A DNA stretch of 64,000 nucleotides from Bacillus sp. REN10 (GCF_016820555.1 NZ_JADHDW010000002.1:1-64000); one strand, 5' to 3'. Counted from the stretch's first letter, positions 25,541 through 34,767 are shown. Notes: generated by a model not told the origin, from the sequence alone. A program made the numbers and translations.

Positions 25541-27026
25541 AAAACGAGCAAGCATGAGTCCGGATCGTCTAGCGTTATTGGATCTAAGGCGCCGGCTCAC
25601 CTATTTTGAAATGAATAACGAAATGAATCGACTGGCCTATTATTTGAGAAAAATAGAAATGCTTCAACAAGGAGATAGAATAGGTCTTTATTTCAATAAC
25701 CGAATAGACTACATTTTATTGCTGTTTGCGATTGCTAAAATTGGAGCGGTCGCTGTTCCGCTTAATACACGACTTACTTCTGAAGAACTATCGTATCAAA
25801 TAACAGATAGTGAAATGAGCATGCTGATCTATGAGTATGAGTTTCATATAACAGTACAGACATTAAAAAACAAACATCCACAATTAACCACTCGATCAAT
25901 TGAATCCGTCACCTTGCCACCACTTCAAGAAACCTACATTTCACATGATTTTCCAATCATCGATGCTTCCACACCTTATATTATTTGCTATACATCAGGT
26001 ACGACTGGTCGTCCAAAAGGAGCCGTTTTAACACAAGAAAATATGTTTTGGAATGCGGTAAATAATTGCACGAGTATTGATATCAATTCAAATGATTCCA
26101 CACTTGTCTTATTGCCGCTTTTTCATATTGGCGGAATTGGACTATTTGCTTTTCCGACATTTTTTGCCGGTGGGGCTGTAGCCATATTAGGCAAATTTGA
26201 TCCGAAAGAAGCGTTAAACATGATTGAGAAAGAACAAATTTCCGTCATTATGGGAGTTCCGACCATTTTTGATACTATTCGAAAACATAATGATTTCATG
26301 ACAGCAAATTTAAGCTCCGTTCGTATTTTTTGCAGCGGAGGAGCACCTTGTCCTAAAGAGCTAATAGAGTTTTATTTACATCGAGGGCTTCCCTTTTATC
26401 AAGGCTATGGTCTAACGGAAGCATCACCGACTGTTTTTATGCTGGCTAAAGAAGATTACAAGAGAAAAATAGGTTCGGTAGGTAAGCCTGTTTTATACAC
26501 CGATATCAATATTGTAGATGAAAATAATAACCCTGTAGTGGTGGGTGAAATTGGAGAACTTGCTGTTAAGGGTCCTAATGTGATCAAGGAGTATTGGCAA
26601 TTGCCTGCTGAAACGAATCAATCGATAAAAGACGGATGGTTTTATACTGGAGACTATGTAAAGGCAGATGAAGATGGCTTTATTTATATCATTGGGCGTA
26701 AAAAAGAGATGATTATTTCAGGTGGAGAAAATGTATACCCCCTTGAAATCGAACAAGTATTAAAAGAAGATCCAGCAGTTGATGAAGTGTCTGTGATTGG
26801 TGTTTCTGATGAGAAATGGGGAGAAGTTCCTTTTGCTTTTATTGTTGTAAAAGACAAGCATGTAATTACAGAAGAACAGTTAAAACAAGCCTGTTTGAGC
26901 AAGCTGGCAAAATATAAAATTCCTAAATCATTTGTCATCTTGTCTGAATTGCCAAAAAATGCAGCAGGGAAAGTCGATAAAAAACAATTAAAAGCATTGT
27001 TAACAAATGTTTCGAAAGGAGAATGA
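25515..27026 (+). CDS. AMP-dependent acyl-CoA synthetase/ligase
   Basis: About 503 residues of the ANL superfamily. The P-loop-like motif YTSGTTGRPKG (about 158-168), the YGLTEASP motif, the TGDY hinge aspartate region, GRKKEMIISGGENVYP, and a C-terminal PKNAAGKVDKKQL with the catalytic lysine are all intact. It activates a carboxylic acid to its CoA thioester. The acid is unknown. The start at 25515 is uncertain; 25503 is an alternative with AAAGGAG directly adjacent. It overlaps tetR and the next gene by a few bases. Confidence 0.92.
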   Translation: MKQISTWIEKRASMSPDRLALLDLRRRLTYFEMNNEMNRLAYYLRKIEMLQQGDRIGLYFNNRIDYILLLFAIAKIGAVAVPLNTRLTSEELSYQITDSEMSMLIYEYEFHITVQTLKNKHPQLTTRSIESVTLPPLQETYISHDFPIIDASTPYIICYTSGTTGRPKGAVLTQENMFWNAVNNCTSIDINSNDSTLVLLPLFHIGGIGLFAFPTFFAGGAVAILGKFDPKEALNMIEKEQISVIMGVPTIFDTIRKHNDFMTANLSSVRIFCSGGAPCPKELIEFYLHRGLPFYQGYGLTEASPTVFMLAKEDYKRKIGSVGKPVLYTDINIVDENNNPVVVGEIGELAVKGPNVIKEYWQLPAETNQSIKDGWFYTGDYVKADEDGFIYIIGRKKEMIISGGENVYPLEIEQVLKEDPAVDEVSVIGVSDEKWGEVPFAFIVVKDKHVITEEQLKQACLSKLAKYKIPKSFVILSELPKNAAGKVDKKQLKALLTNVSKGE

Positions 27027-28039
27027 GGATGATAGGCATTTCAGCTACCGCTATTTATACACCGGAAAATACTGAAACAGCTGCTGATTTAGCAGAAAAA
27101 ACAAATATCCCTGAAAAAATAATTATTGAGAAGTTTGGACTGCGAAAGAAACATGTCGCTTTAGAGAATGAACATGCATCGGATTTGGCCATTAAAGCAG
27201 GAAAGGAAATTTTAAGGACTGTTGACCCGAATGATATTGATGTCGTTATTTATTTTGGTAGTCCTCATAAAGATTATTATGTTTGGCCTATAGCCCCTAA
27301 AATACAGCATGAGCTTAGATGCAAACAGGCTTATGCATTTGAGCTGATGAATGTGAGTTCCTGCTTCCCACTTGCCTTAAAAGTAGCAAAGGATATGTTG
27401 AGATCTGACGAAAGTATCAAGAATATTTTGTTGGTTGGCGGTTGTAAGGAATCACAAATTATTGATTATGAAAACCCTCGTTCTCGTTTTATGTTCAATT
27501 TTGCCGATGGAGGTGCGGCAGCTTTAGTTTCAAGAAATCGTGTGAAGAGTACAATCTTGTCCTCAGCAATTATCACAGATGGGTCATTTCATGATGATGT
27601 AAAAATTCCCGCTGGAGGGTCTGTGCTAGTTTCAAGTGCTAAAACAGTAGTTGAACGTCAGCATTATATTGATGTAAAAGACCCCTTCAGCATGAAAAAA
27701 CGATTAGATCCTGTTTCTGTACCTAACTTTGTTTCTGTAGTTGAACAAGCTTTGAAGCGAAGTGGTTATTCGGCAGAAGATATCTCGATGCTTTTGCCGC
27801 TGCACACGAAACGCTCGATGTTTCAAGAACTTTTGACTTCTTTAAAGTTAAAAGAACATCAAGCTTTTTACCTAGAAGACTATGGTCACATGTCTGCTTT
27901 AGACCCTTGTTTCGGTCTGTATTTAGCGGAAAAAAGAGGCCTTTTGCACAAGGGCGACCTTGTTGTAGTTGTGAGTGCAGGAACGGGATACACTTGGGCA
28001 GCTACTGTCTTGCGGTGGCAAGGTGATGGGGATGTTTGA
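27023..28039 (+). CDS. 3-oxoacyl-ACP synthase III-like (thiolase-fold) enzyme
   Basis: A 338-residue KAS III/HMG-CoA synthase-type protein. The nucleophile is Cys114 (NVSSCFPLALK), and a histidine is present at 261 (LPLHTK). The position of the usual Asn in the YGNTS motif is His289 (YGHMSALDP). The active site is thus C-H-H instead of C-H-N. It probably makes or breaks a C-C or thioester bond on an acyl-CoA. Translational coupling to the upstream ligase (ATGA overlap) suggests that it uses the ligase product. It is not a housekeeping FabH. Confidence 0.82.
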   Translation: MRMIGISATAIYTPENTETAADLAEKTNIPEKIIIEKFGLRKKHVALENEHASDLAIKAGKEILRTVDPNDIDVVIYFGSPHKDYYVWPIAPKIQHELRCKQAYAFELMNVSSCFPLALKVAKDMLRSDESIKNILLVGGCKESQIIDYENPRSRFMFNFADGGAAALVSRNRVKSTILSSAIITDGSFHDDVKIPAGGSVLVSSAKTVVERQHYIDVKDPFSMKKRLDPVSVPNFVSVVEQALKRSGYSAEDISMLLPLHTKRSMFQELLTSLKLKEHQAFYLEDYGHMSALDPCFGLYLAEKRGLLHKGDLVVVVSAGTGYTWAATVLRWQGDGDV

Positions 28040-28085
28040 ATCGGCTTCACTATGTCCTGTCTGAATAGAGATTTCCACTTTTCGA

Positions 28086-28118
28086 TGTAACTCATTTGTA
28101 ACTGCTTTTATTTATGAT
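28086..28118 (+). promoter_or_regulatory. SARP/BTAD-type promoter of the importer operon
   Basis: Heptamer TGTAACT at 28086-28092, 4-bp spacer, TGTAACT at 28097-28103, then 9 bp and a -10 box TATGAT (28113-28118). There is no good -35 box, as expected of activator-dependent promoters. The same arrangement occurs at 34676-34708. Confidence 0.7.
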
Positions 28119-28167
28119 AGGAACATAAAGGGGAATGTATTTTGAATATGTAAAAGGGGGAAGAGGG

Positions 28168-29391
28168 ATGAAGAGGGTCACGCGTCATACGTTGTTTTTG
28201 CTAATGATCGCTTTTGTTATGGTTTTTGCTAGCGCTTGTACTTCTAGTGATACAAACAGCAGTGATGGAGGAGGAAAAAGCGATGAGCCAATTAAAGTGG
28301 GCGTTCTTGCTTCATTAACAGGCGGGCTTGAAGCATATGGAAAGCAGACGTTGAACGGGTTTGAGCTTGGTTTAGATTATGCGACGGATGGCACGCAGGA
28401 GGTAGCTGGAAGAAACATTGAATTTATCGTTGAAGATACAGAGACGAAGCCCGAAGTAGCGGTTCAAAAAGCAACGAAACTGTTAGAAGAAGATGAAGTG
28501 GATTTCTTAGTTGGATCTTCAAGTTCAGGAGATACATTAGCCGTTTTACCATTAGCGGAGGAATATGAAAAAATCATGGTTGTTGAGCCGGCGGTAGCTG
28601 ATAGTATTACAGGTTCTGAATTCAACCCTTATATTTTTAGAACAGCGCGCAACTCTTCTCAGGATGCGATTGCCGGAGCAGCAGCCATTGCGAAAAAAGG
28701 AGTGAAAATTGCTACGCTTGCACCTGACTATTCGTTCGGTCGTGATGGAATTAAAGCGTTTAAAGACGCGGCGACAAAATTAGGGGCTGAAATTGTTCAC
28801 GAGGAATATGCCGATCAAAAAGCAACAGATTTCACATCCAACATTCAAAAAATTATTGATGCGAAGCCTGATTATTTATTTGTCGTTTGGGCAGGAGCAA
28901 ACTCTCCTTGGAATCAAATTGCTGATATGAAACTGCAAGAAAAAGGTATCAAAATCTCAACAGGCGCCCCAGATATTGCTGCCTTATCTTTAATGAAACC
29001 ACTAGTGGGCATGGAAGGCTTCTCCGTTTATTATCATACACTTCCGAAAAATAAAGTGAATGATTGGCTTGTCGAAGAGCATAAGAAGCGCTTTAAAGGG
29101 GAAGTACCCGATCTATTCACACCTGGAGGAATGACTTCTGCTATCGCCATTGTTGAGGCACTGAAAAAGACGGAAGGAAACACGGATGCTCAAAAGCTGA
29201 TTGAAGCAATGGAAGGAATGAGCTTTGAGTCTCCGAAAGGGAAAATGACGTTCCGCCCGGAAGATCATCAAGCGCTACAAACTTTATATGCGATCAAGCT
29301 TGAGAAAAAAGAAGGAGTAGACTACCCGGTGCCGGTTTTGATGAGAGAGTTAACACCTGAGGAAACGGCGCCTCCTATTTTAAATAAATAA
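28168..29391 (+). CDS. ABC transporter substrate-binding lipoprotein (Liv type)
   Basis: A 407-residue type I periplasmic-binding-protein-like protein. A signal peptide and lipobox end at Cys24 (VFASAC), and a Ser/Gly/Asp linker follows. The Peripla_BP_6 domain starts IKVGVLASLTGGLEAYGKQ and contains AIAGAAAIAKKGVKIATLAPDYSFGRDG. Related proteins bind branched-chain amino acids, amides or aromatic and aliphatic acids; gene context here favours a carboxylic acid. Start at 28168 follows an AG-rich RBS. A hairpin after the gene may raise its expression over the downstream permease genes. Confidence 0.92.
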   Translation: MKRVTRHTLFLLMIAFVMVFASACTSSDTNSSDGGGKSDEPIKVGVLASLTGGLEAYGKQTLNGFELGLDYATDGTQEVAGRNIEFIVEDTETKPEVAVQKATKLLEEDEVDFLVGSSSSGDTLAVLPLAEEYEKIMVVEPAVADSITGSEFNPYIFRTARNSSQDAIAGAAAIAKKGVKIATLAPDYSFGRDGIKAFKDAATKLGAEIVHEEYADQKATDFTSNIQKIIDAKPDYLFVVWAGANSPWNQIADMKLQEKGIKISTGAPDIAALSLMKPLVGMEGFSVYYHTLPKNKVNDWLVEEHKKRFKGEVPDLFTPGGMTSAIAIVEALKKTEGNTDAQKLIEAMEGMSFESPKGKMTFRPEDHQALQTLYAIKLEKKEGVDYPVPVLMRELTPEETAPPILNK

Positions 29392-29400
29392 TCTGCATGT

Positions 29401-29432
29401 AGGCTGTCTCAATCATACAGGTGGGACAGCCT
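29401..29432 (+). terminator. Intra-operon hairpin after substrate-binding protein
   Basis: An 8-bp stem AGGCTGTC/GACAGCCT (29401-29408 with 29425-29432) without a T-tract. It probably stabilises the upstream mRNA or partly attenuates transcription instead of ending it. Confidence 0.55.
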
Positions 29433-29464
29433 GCTCTAAATTGAACATATGGGTGGTGAATAAG

Positions 29465-30220
29465 GTGAGGACCTTGATTGAAACGAAGGATTTAAGTATT
29501 CGTTTTGGTGGACATACTGCGGTGGATGCCGTGACTTTTGAAATGCCTGAAAATCAATTTAAGTCGATTATTGGTCCGAATGGAGCGGGGAAAACGACTT
29601 TTTTTAATTTGCTCAGTGGACAATTAATGCCTAGTAGCGGCAAGATTTATTATCGCGGACGAGATATTACCAACTTATCTCCAACTGAAAGAACACGAAC
29701 TGGTATTGGACGATCTTTTCAAATCACCAATGTCTTTCCGAATTTAACTGTGCTAGAAAATGTTCGCTTAGCTGTTCAGTCGCAGTTAGGAGTACGGTAT
29801 CAAATGCTCGTTCATTCGAAAAAGTATAAAAGCATGACGGATAAAGCACTTCAATGGTTAGAACTCGTTCTTTTAGCGGATAAAAAAGATGCATTAGCGG
29901 TTAACTTAGCACATGGGGAAAAAAGAAAACTCGAAATTGCGATGCTTCTAGCACTAGAAACCGATGTTTTACTTCTAGACGAACCAACAGCTGGTATGTC
30001 ACTTGAAGAGGTGCCAGCGATATTAGAAACGGTGAAAAAGATTAAAGAAAAGGGCGATCGAACGATTATTTTAATCGAACACAAAATGGAGATGATTATG
30101 GATTTATCCGATTCTATTATGGTGTTGTTTAATGGTCGTTTGCTTGCAGATGACACACCGGAAGCGATTATGAGAAATCAAACCGTTCAAACGGCGTACT
30201 TAGGAGGTCTATATGAATGA
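29465..30220 (+). CDS. Liv-type ABC transporter ATP-binding protein (LivG-like)
   Basis: A 251-residue ATPase. Walker A is GPNGAGKTT, the signature is LAHGEKRKLEIA (HGEKR replaces SGGQ, as is usual in LivG), Walker B is VLLLDEPTAGM, and the H-loop is in IILIEHKMEMIM. The GTG at 29465 is preferred because GGTGGTGA lies upstream. It overlaps the next gene by 4 bp. It powers import with the LivF-like ATPase and two permeases. Confidence 0.93.
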   Translation: MRTLIETKDLSIRFGGHTAVDAVTFEMPENQFKSIIGPNGAGKTTFFNLLSGQLMPSSGKIYYRGRDITNLSPTERTRTGIGRSFQITNVFPNLTVLENVRLAVQSQLGVRYQMLVHSKKYKSMTDKALQWLELVLLADKKDALAVNLAHGEKRKLEIAMLLALETDVLLLDEPTAGMSLEEVPAILETVKKIKEKGDRTIILIEHKMEMIMDLSDSIMVLFNGRLLADDTPEAIMRNQTVQTAYLGGLYE

Positions 30221-30924
30221 GTTCACTTTTACAAGTTGATCAGATTGAAACGTATATTGGCCAATTTCATATATTGCAAGGTGTTTCATTTGAGGTCAAA
30301 CAGGGAGAAGTCACGGTGCTACTTGGACGAAATGGTGCTGGAAAAACGACGACGTTGCGTACCATCATGGGCTTAAATCAAGCGGCCAGCGGCCAGATTC
30401 TTTTTAAGAATAAAGAAATTCAACAGTTACCCACTTATACGATTGCTTTAAATGGAATTGGCTATGTTCCAGAGGATCAGGGGATTTTTTATGATTTAAC
30501 CGTTGGTGAAAATATGAAGGTAGCTATGAGGAAAGAAAATGATGTCATAAAGGAACGACTAGAATGGATATTAGCGCTTTTTCCTGATTTAAAAAAGTTT
30601 TGGAATAAGCCGGGTGGATTGTTGAGCGGAGGACAAAAGCAAATGCTCTCGATTGCTCGGGCATACGTTAATGAAAATGACTTACTTCTGATTGATGAGC
30701 CGAGCAAGGGACTAGCGCCAATTGTGGTCGATAAGGTGATGGAGTCGATTATGCAAATGAAGGAAAAGACCACGATCGTTCTTGTAGAACAAAACTTTTA
30801 TATGGCTAGCACAATTGGTGATCACTTTTACATTGTAGATGATGGGAAAACAGTAACAGATGGAGAAATGAAGACATTGAAGGAAGATGAACAACTCAGA
30901 AGAAAATATTTAGGAATTGCTTAA
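30217..30924 (+). CDS. Liv-type ABC transporter ATP-binding protein (LivF-like)
   Basis: A 235-residue ATPase with Walker A GRNGAGKTT, signature LSGGQKQML, Walker B LLLIDEPSKGL and the LivF marker GYVPEDQGIF. It is coupled to the LivG-like gene by a 4-bp overlap. It is the second nucleotide-binding subunit of the importer. Confidence 0.93.
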   Translation: MSSLLQVDQIETYIGQFHILQGVSFEVKQGEVTVLLGRNGAGKTTTLRTIMGLNQAASGQILFKNKEIQQLPTYTIALNGIGYVPEDQGIFYDLTVGENMKVAMRKENDVIKERLEWILALFPDLKKFWNKPGGLLSGGQKQMLSIARAYVNENDLLLIDEPSKGLAPIVVDKVMESIMQMKEKTTIVLVEQNFYMASTIGDHFYIVDDGKTVTDGEMKTLKEDEQLRRKYLGIA

Positions 30925-30939
30925 AGAGAGGGGATTTCC

Positions 30940-31809
30940 ATGGATGTTTTAATGAACCTTATTTTAAATGGACTGGCGACGGGGATGCTCATCTTTTTAT
31001 TAGCTGCAGGGTTAACGCTAATTTTTGGCCTGATGGATGTGTTGAATTTTGCTCATGGCGGTTTGTTTGCTTGGGGAGCTTATAGCGGTGTTTGGTTTTA
31101 CTCGATAACGGAAAGTTTTTTTATCGGCATAATCGGTGCTATTATTACAGGTTGCTTATTAGGCTTAATAACGGAAAAATGGATTATCAAACCGGTTTAT
31201 GGGAACCATGTACAGCAAATCTTAATCACACTTGGTCTGATGCTTGTGTTATCTGAAATGCTTAAAGTCGTTTGGGGACCAAACCAAATTTCGGCCGCAC
31301 CTCCTGATTATTTAACCGGAAGCTGGGAGGTGGCTGGGATAACAATTATTAAATATCGTGTGTTTATTATTCTGATTGGCTTTTTTGTCTTTTTCCTTGT
31401 TCAATATGTATTGAAAAACACAAAAATTGGTTTGGTCGTTCGTGCGGGAGTGATGGATAAGGAAATGGTGCAAGCACTTGGAATTAATATTCAGAAGGTA
31501 TTTATGCTTGTATTCATGATTGGTGCAGGAATGGCGGCACTCGGCGGTGTTTTATTTGGACCATACTCTGGTGTCATTCATGCAGGGATGGGAATGGAGT
31601 TTGCAATTCTCGCTTTCATTGTGGTGGTCATAGGCGGAATGGGAAGCTTTAGTGGTTCATTATTTGCGGCGATTTTAGTCGGCTTGTCCGGCTCACTAAT
31701 GGCTTATTATGTACCTGATTTAGCGCTGGCTGCCAATATGTTATTAATGGCGATCGTATTGGTATTTCGGCCGCAAGGATTATTTGGAGCAAGGGGGCAG
31801 GCAGTATGA
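30940..31809 (+). CDS. Liv-type ABC transporter permease (LivH-like)
   Basis: A 289-residue permease with about eight membrane segments. It has the LivH features LTLIFGLMDVLNFAHG at the N terminus and MEFAILAFIVVVIGGMGSFSGSL near residue 235. It forms half of the transmembrane channel. AGAGAGGGG precedes the ATG, and the end overlaps the LivM-like gene by 4 bp. Confidence 0.93.
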   Translation: MDVLMNLILNGLATGMLIFLLAAGLTLIFGLMDVLNFAHGGLFAWGAYSGVWFYSITESFFIGIIGAIITGCLLGLITEKWIIKPVYGNHVQQILITLGLMLVLSEMLKVVWGPNQISAAPPDYLTGSWEVAGITIIKYRVFIILIGFFVFFLVQYVLKNTKIGLVVRAGVMDKEMVQALGINIQKVFMLVFMIGAGMAALGGVLFGPYSGVIHAGMGMEFAILAFIVVVIGGMGSFSGSLFAAILVGLSGSLMAYYVPDLALAANMLLMAIVLVFRPQGLFGARGQAV

Positions 31810-32810
31810 CTTGGTATCAGCAAAACAAACAGTCGGTGCTGTATTCGATCATCGGCGCTTTTCTGCTGTTGTTGCCGTTTATTTATGATTCTAGAAGTAT
31901 GTTAATTTTATGTACTCAGATCTTTATTTTCGCCATTTTTGCGATGAGCTATGATATTCTTCTCGGTTATACCGGTATTGTTTCTTTTGGACATGCGATG
32001 TTTTTTGGGATAGGTGCTTACACGATGGGGATCTCTATGAAACAGTTTGAACCCACACTTATTTATTTTTTACTAGCAATCCTCACCACAGTCTTTTTTA
32101 CTGGATTATTAAGTTATGTCGTTGGGTTATTAACATTGCGGTTGAAAAGTCATTTCTATGCGATGCTTACATTGGCTCTTTCCGGTTTATTTTTAGTGTT
32201 AGCCGAGAAGTGGCGGACATTAACATTTGGAAATGATGGGTTTACGTTTCGAGTGCCCGATGTTGTGAAAGACCGTACCGATTTTTATCTCATTTGTTTA
32301 GTTACGATGATACTTGTGTTTATTTTGTTGCAACGGTTTACTCATTCTCCATTAGGAAAAGTATGGCAAGCGATTCGTGAAAATGAGCAACGGACAGAAT
32401 CACTTGGTTATGAAGTGATTCATTATAAAATTATTGCTTCGGTAGTTGCGGGTGTTATAGCTGGATTAGCTGGAAGTTTATATGCGGTGTCATTGCGGTT
32501 TGTCAATACAAGTGTATTTGCAATGGATGTGACGCTAGATGCTTTATTAATTACGATCATCGGCGGAGTAGGAACATTAGTCGGAGCGATTATTGGAGCT
32601 GGATTAATTGAATTTGCTCATCATTGGTTAACAGAATTGGCAAAAGTGCATTGGATTTTTGAACGATGGATTATCTTTTTTGGGATTATCTATATTTTAG
32701 CTGTTATGTTCTTTCCTCAAGGCATCGTTGGAACATTGATAAAAATGAAAAGGAAGAGAAGTAGTGGTAAACAAACCATTCCTCAACAGAAAAAAGATAT
32801 AGCAAGCTAG
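31806..32810 (+). CDS. Liv-type ABC transporter permease (LivM-like)
   Basis: A 334-residue permease with the LivM patterns GYTGIVSFGHAMFFGIGAYT and LLITIIGGVGTLVGAIIGAG, and about ten membrane segments. It completes a five-gene importer (binding protein, two ATPases, two permeases). The basic C-terminal tail is cytoplasmic. Confidence 0.93.
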   Translation: MTWYQQNKQSVLYSIIGAFLLLLPFIYDSRSMLILCTQIFIFAIFAMSYDILLGYTGIVSFGHAMFFGIGAYTMGISMKQFEPTLIYFLLAILTTVFFTGLLSYVVGLLTLRLKSHFYAMLTLALSGLFLVLAEKWRTLTFGNDGFTFRVPDVVKDRTDFYLICLVTMILVFILLQRFTHSPLGKVWQAIRENEQRTESLGYEVIHYKIIASVVAGVIAGLAGSLYAVSLRFVNTSVFAMDVTLDALLITIIGGVGTLVGAIIGAGLIEFAHHWLTELAKVHWIFERWIIFFGIIYILAVMFFPQGIVGTLIKMKRKRSSGKQTIPQQKKDIAS

Positions 32811-32951
32811 AGAAGCGAGCCACTGTTAACATTATCTATTTTTCTAAGTAATAATTTATGGAGATAAATGGATTTAAAGGCAGGGATTTCTGGCTATATA
32901 GTGGAAGAGAAGAGGAGTGAAAACAATTCAATGAGGAAAAGGGGAATAAAC

Positions 32952-33848
32952 ATGACGACTGTTGCATTAAATAAAGTAACATTAGCTAATGGGGAAACAT
33001 TGTCGTATCTGGAACGCGAAGGCGGAATAGAACCATTATTATTGATTCATGGAAATATGACCTCTTCTAAACATTGGGATGTGCTTATTGATCAGTTGGA
33101 CAAGCAGTATAAAGTGTACGCAGTTGATTTACGAGGGTTTGGAGGATCGACGTATCATAAGCCAATTCAGTCAATTAAAGATTTTTCTGATGACGTGAAA
33201 CACTTTGTAGATGAGATTGGGCTGAATCATTTTTCGATCGTTGGTTGGTCGACAGGTGGAGCTGTTGCCATGCAGTTTGTGGCTGATTATCCAGGATTGT
33301 GTGATAGACTGATATTGTTGGCATCTGCATCTACTCGAGGATACCCGTTTTTTGGATCGACTCCGGAGGGATTGCCTGATGAATCGAATCGTTTAACTAC
33401 TTATGAGGAAATAAAAGCGGATCCCACAAAAACTATCATGATTCAAAAAGCTTACGATATGAAAAATCGAGAACTGCTGAAAGGGCTTTGGAATATGTTG
33501 ATTTACACGGAGAATCAGCCTGAACCTGCCCGTTATGAGGAATATATCGATGACATGCTCACGCAGCGGAATTTAGCTGAAGTCTATCATTCTTTAAATA
33601 CTTTCAATATTAGCAACGATTATAATGGGGCTGTGGCAGGAACGAACCAAGCAAAAGATATTACGATTCCTGTTTTAGTGCTGCGCGGAGATCGGGATTT
33701 TGTGGTGACAGCGGAAATGACAGAAGAAATTATCAATGATTTAGGTGGTCATGCAGAGTTTATTGAATTAACGAACTGTGGTCATTCCCCACTGATAGAT
33801 GATCTGGAGCAATTAACTTCAGAAATGACTAAATTTTTAGAGAAATGA
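32952..33848 (+). CDS. Alpha/beta hydrolase, PHB depolymerase-like
   Basis: A 298-residue alpha/beta hydrolase. The oxyanion motif LLIHGNM is at about 30-36, the nucleophile Ser100 is in GWSTGG, an acid is in RGDRDFVV (about 245-252), and the catalytic His278 is in NCGHSP. The lipase box GWSxG and its position resemble, from memory, the intracellular PhaZ depolymerase of Bacillus thuringiensis. A general carboxylesterase is an alternative. Start at 32952 follows AAAAGGGG; the frame is open from 32868 but has no better site. It lies between the importer and a FabG-like reductase. Confidence 0.8.
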   Translation: MTTVALNKVTLANGETLSYLEREGGIEPLLLIHGNMTSSKHWDVLIDQLDKQYKVYAVDLRGFGGSTYHKPIQSIKDFSDDVKHFVDEIGLNHFSIVGWSTGGAVAMQFVADYPGLCDRLILLASASTRGYPFFGSTPEGLPDESNRLTTYEEIKADPTKTIMIQKAYDMKNRELLKGLWNMLIYTENQPEPARYEEYIDDMLTQRNLAEVYHSLNTFNISNDYNGAVAGTNQAKDITIPVLVLRGDRDFVVTAEMTEEIINDLGGHAEFIELTNCGHSPLIDDLEQLTSEMTKFLEK

Positions 33849-33858
33849 GGAAGAAAGA

Positions 33859-34599
33859 ATGAGATTAAAAGACAAGGTAGCGATTATTACAGGAGCAGCT
33901 AATGGGATCGGTCTTGCGGCGGCGGAGCTTTTTGCGAAAGAGGGAGCAAAAGTTGTTATTGCTGATTTTGATGAGGAGCTGGGCGCAAAACGTGTTCAAG
34001 AGTTGACTGAAAAAGGCTATGAGGTCGCTTTCTCAAAAGTTAATGTCGTTGATCGTGATAGTGTCGATGCCATGGTGAAGCTGACAACGGATCGCTACGG
34101 TCGTGTGGATATTTTAGTCAATAACGCAGGAATTACGCGGGATGGAATGCTTTGGAAGATGTCGCCAGAAGACTTTCAACGGGTGTTAGATGTGAATTTA
34201 AAAGGTGTATTTAATTGTACTCAATCGGTGATTCCTCATATGATTTCACAAGGAAGCGGAAGGGTGATTAATACATCATCTGTATCCGGAGTGTATGGAA
34301 ATGTTGGGCAGACGAATTATGCAGCAGCTAAAGCGGGTGTGGTCGGGATGACAAAATCATGGGCGAAGGAGCTTGGACGGAAAGGAATCAATGTCAACGC
34401 GGTAGCTCCTGGTTTTGTTGAAACCTCGATGGTAGCGACTGTACCTGAAAAAATTTTAGATCAGTTAAAGACAACGATTCCGCTCGGTCGTTTAGGAAGT
34501 CCGAAAGATGTAGCGAACGCCTATCTGTTTCTTGCTTCTGATGAGTCCAATTATGTGAATGGAATCACGCTTCATGTCGATGGCGGAATTATGATGTGA
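33859..34599 (+). CDS. 3-oxoacyl-ACP/acetoacetyl-CoA reductase-like SDR
   Basis: A 246-residue classical SDR close to FabG/PhaB. It shows TGAANGIG (12-19), NNAGITRDGMLWKM, the catalytic Ser/Tyr/Lys (NTSSVSG, YAAAKAG) and the C-terminal GGIMM end. It interconverts 3-oxoacyl and 3-hydroxyacyl thioesters. It is 10 bp after the hydrolase gene and is followed by a terminator. In this setting it may oxidise a 3-hydroxyacyl-CoA. Confidence 0.9.
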   Translation: MRLKDKVAIITGAANGIGLAAAELFAKEGAKVVIADFDEELGAKRVQELTEKGYEVAFSKVNVVDRDSVDAMVKLTTDRYGRVDILVNNAGITRDGMLWKMSPEDFQRVLDVNLKGVFNCTQSVIPHMISQGSGRVINTSSVSGVYGNVGQTNYAAAKAGVVGMTKSWAKELGRKGINVNAVAPGFVETSMVATVPEKILDQLKTTIPLGRLGSPKDVANAYLFLASDESNYVNGITLHVDGGIMM

Positions 34600-34610
34600 A
34601 AATTTAGTTT

Positions 34611-34641
34611 AAAAAGCAGAGGGGTTCTCCTCTGTTTTTTT
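34611..34641 (+). terminator. Terminator of the importer operon
   Basis: A short stem CAGAGG/CCTCTG (34617-34622 with 34629-34634) followed by seven T. It separates the operon from the second acyl-CoA synthetase. Confidence 0.8.
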
Positions 34642-34675
34642 GTGCCGCATGAAAGGGTAGCAACCCTCCTCCGCT

Positions 34676-34708
34676 TGTAACTTTGCTGTAACTCCTAAAC
34701 GGTATGAT
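34676..34708 (+). promoter_or_regulatory. SARP/BTAD-type promoter of second acyl-CoA synthetase
   Basis: TGTAACT at 34676-34682 and 34687-34693 (4-bp spacer), 9 bp, then TATGAT at 34703-34708. This is the same layout and spacing as at 28086-28118, with different sequence in the spacers. Confidence 0.7.
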
Positions 34709-34767
34709 GAATCCATCATAGGATGAAAAAATGGCTGATATTTTTGGTGGAAGTGAGGGGGAGTAAT

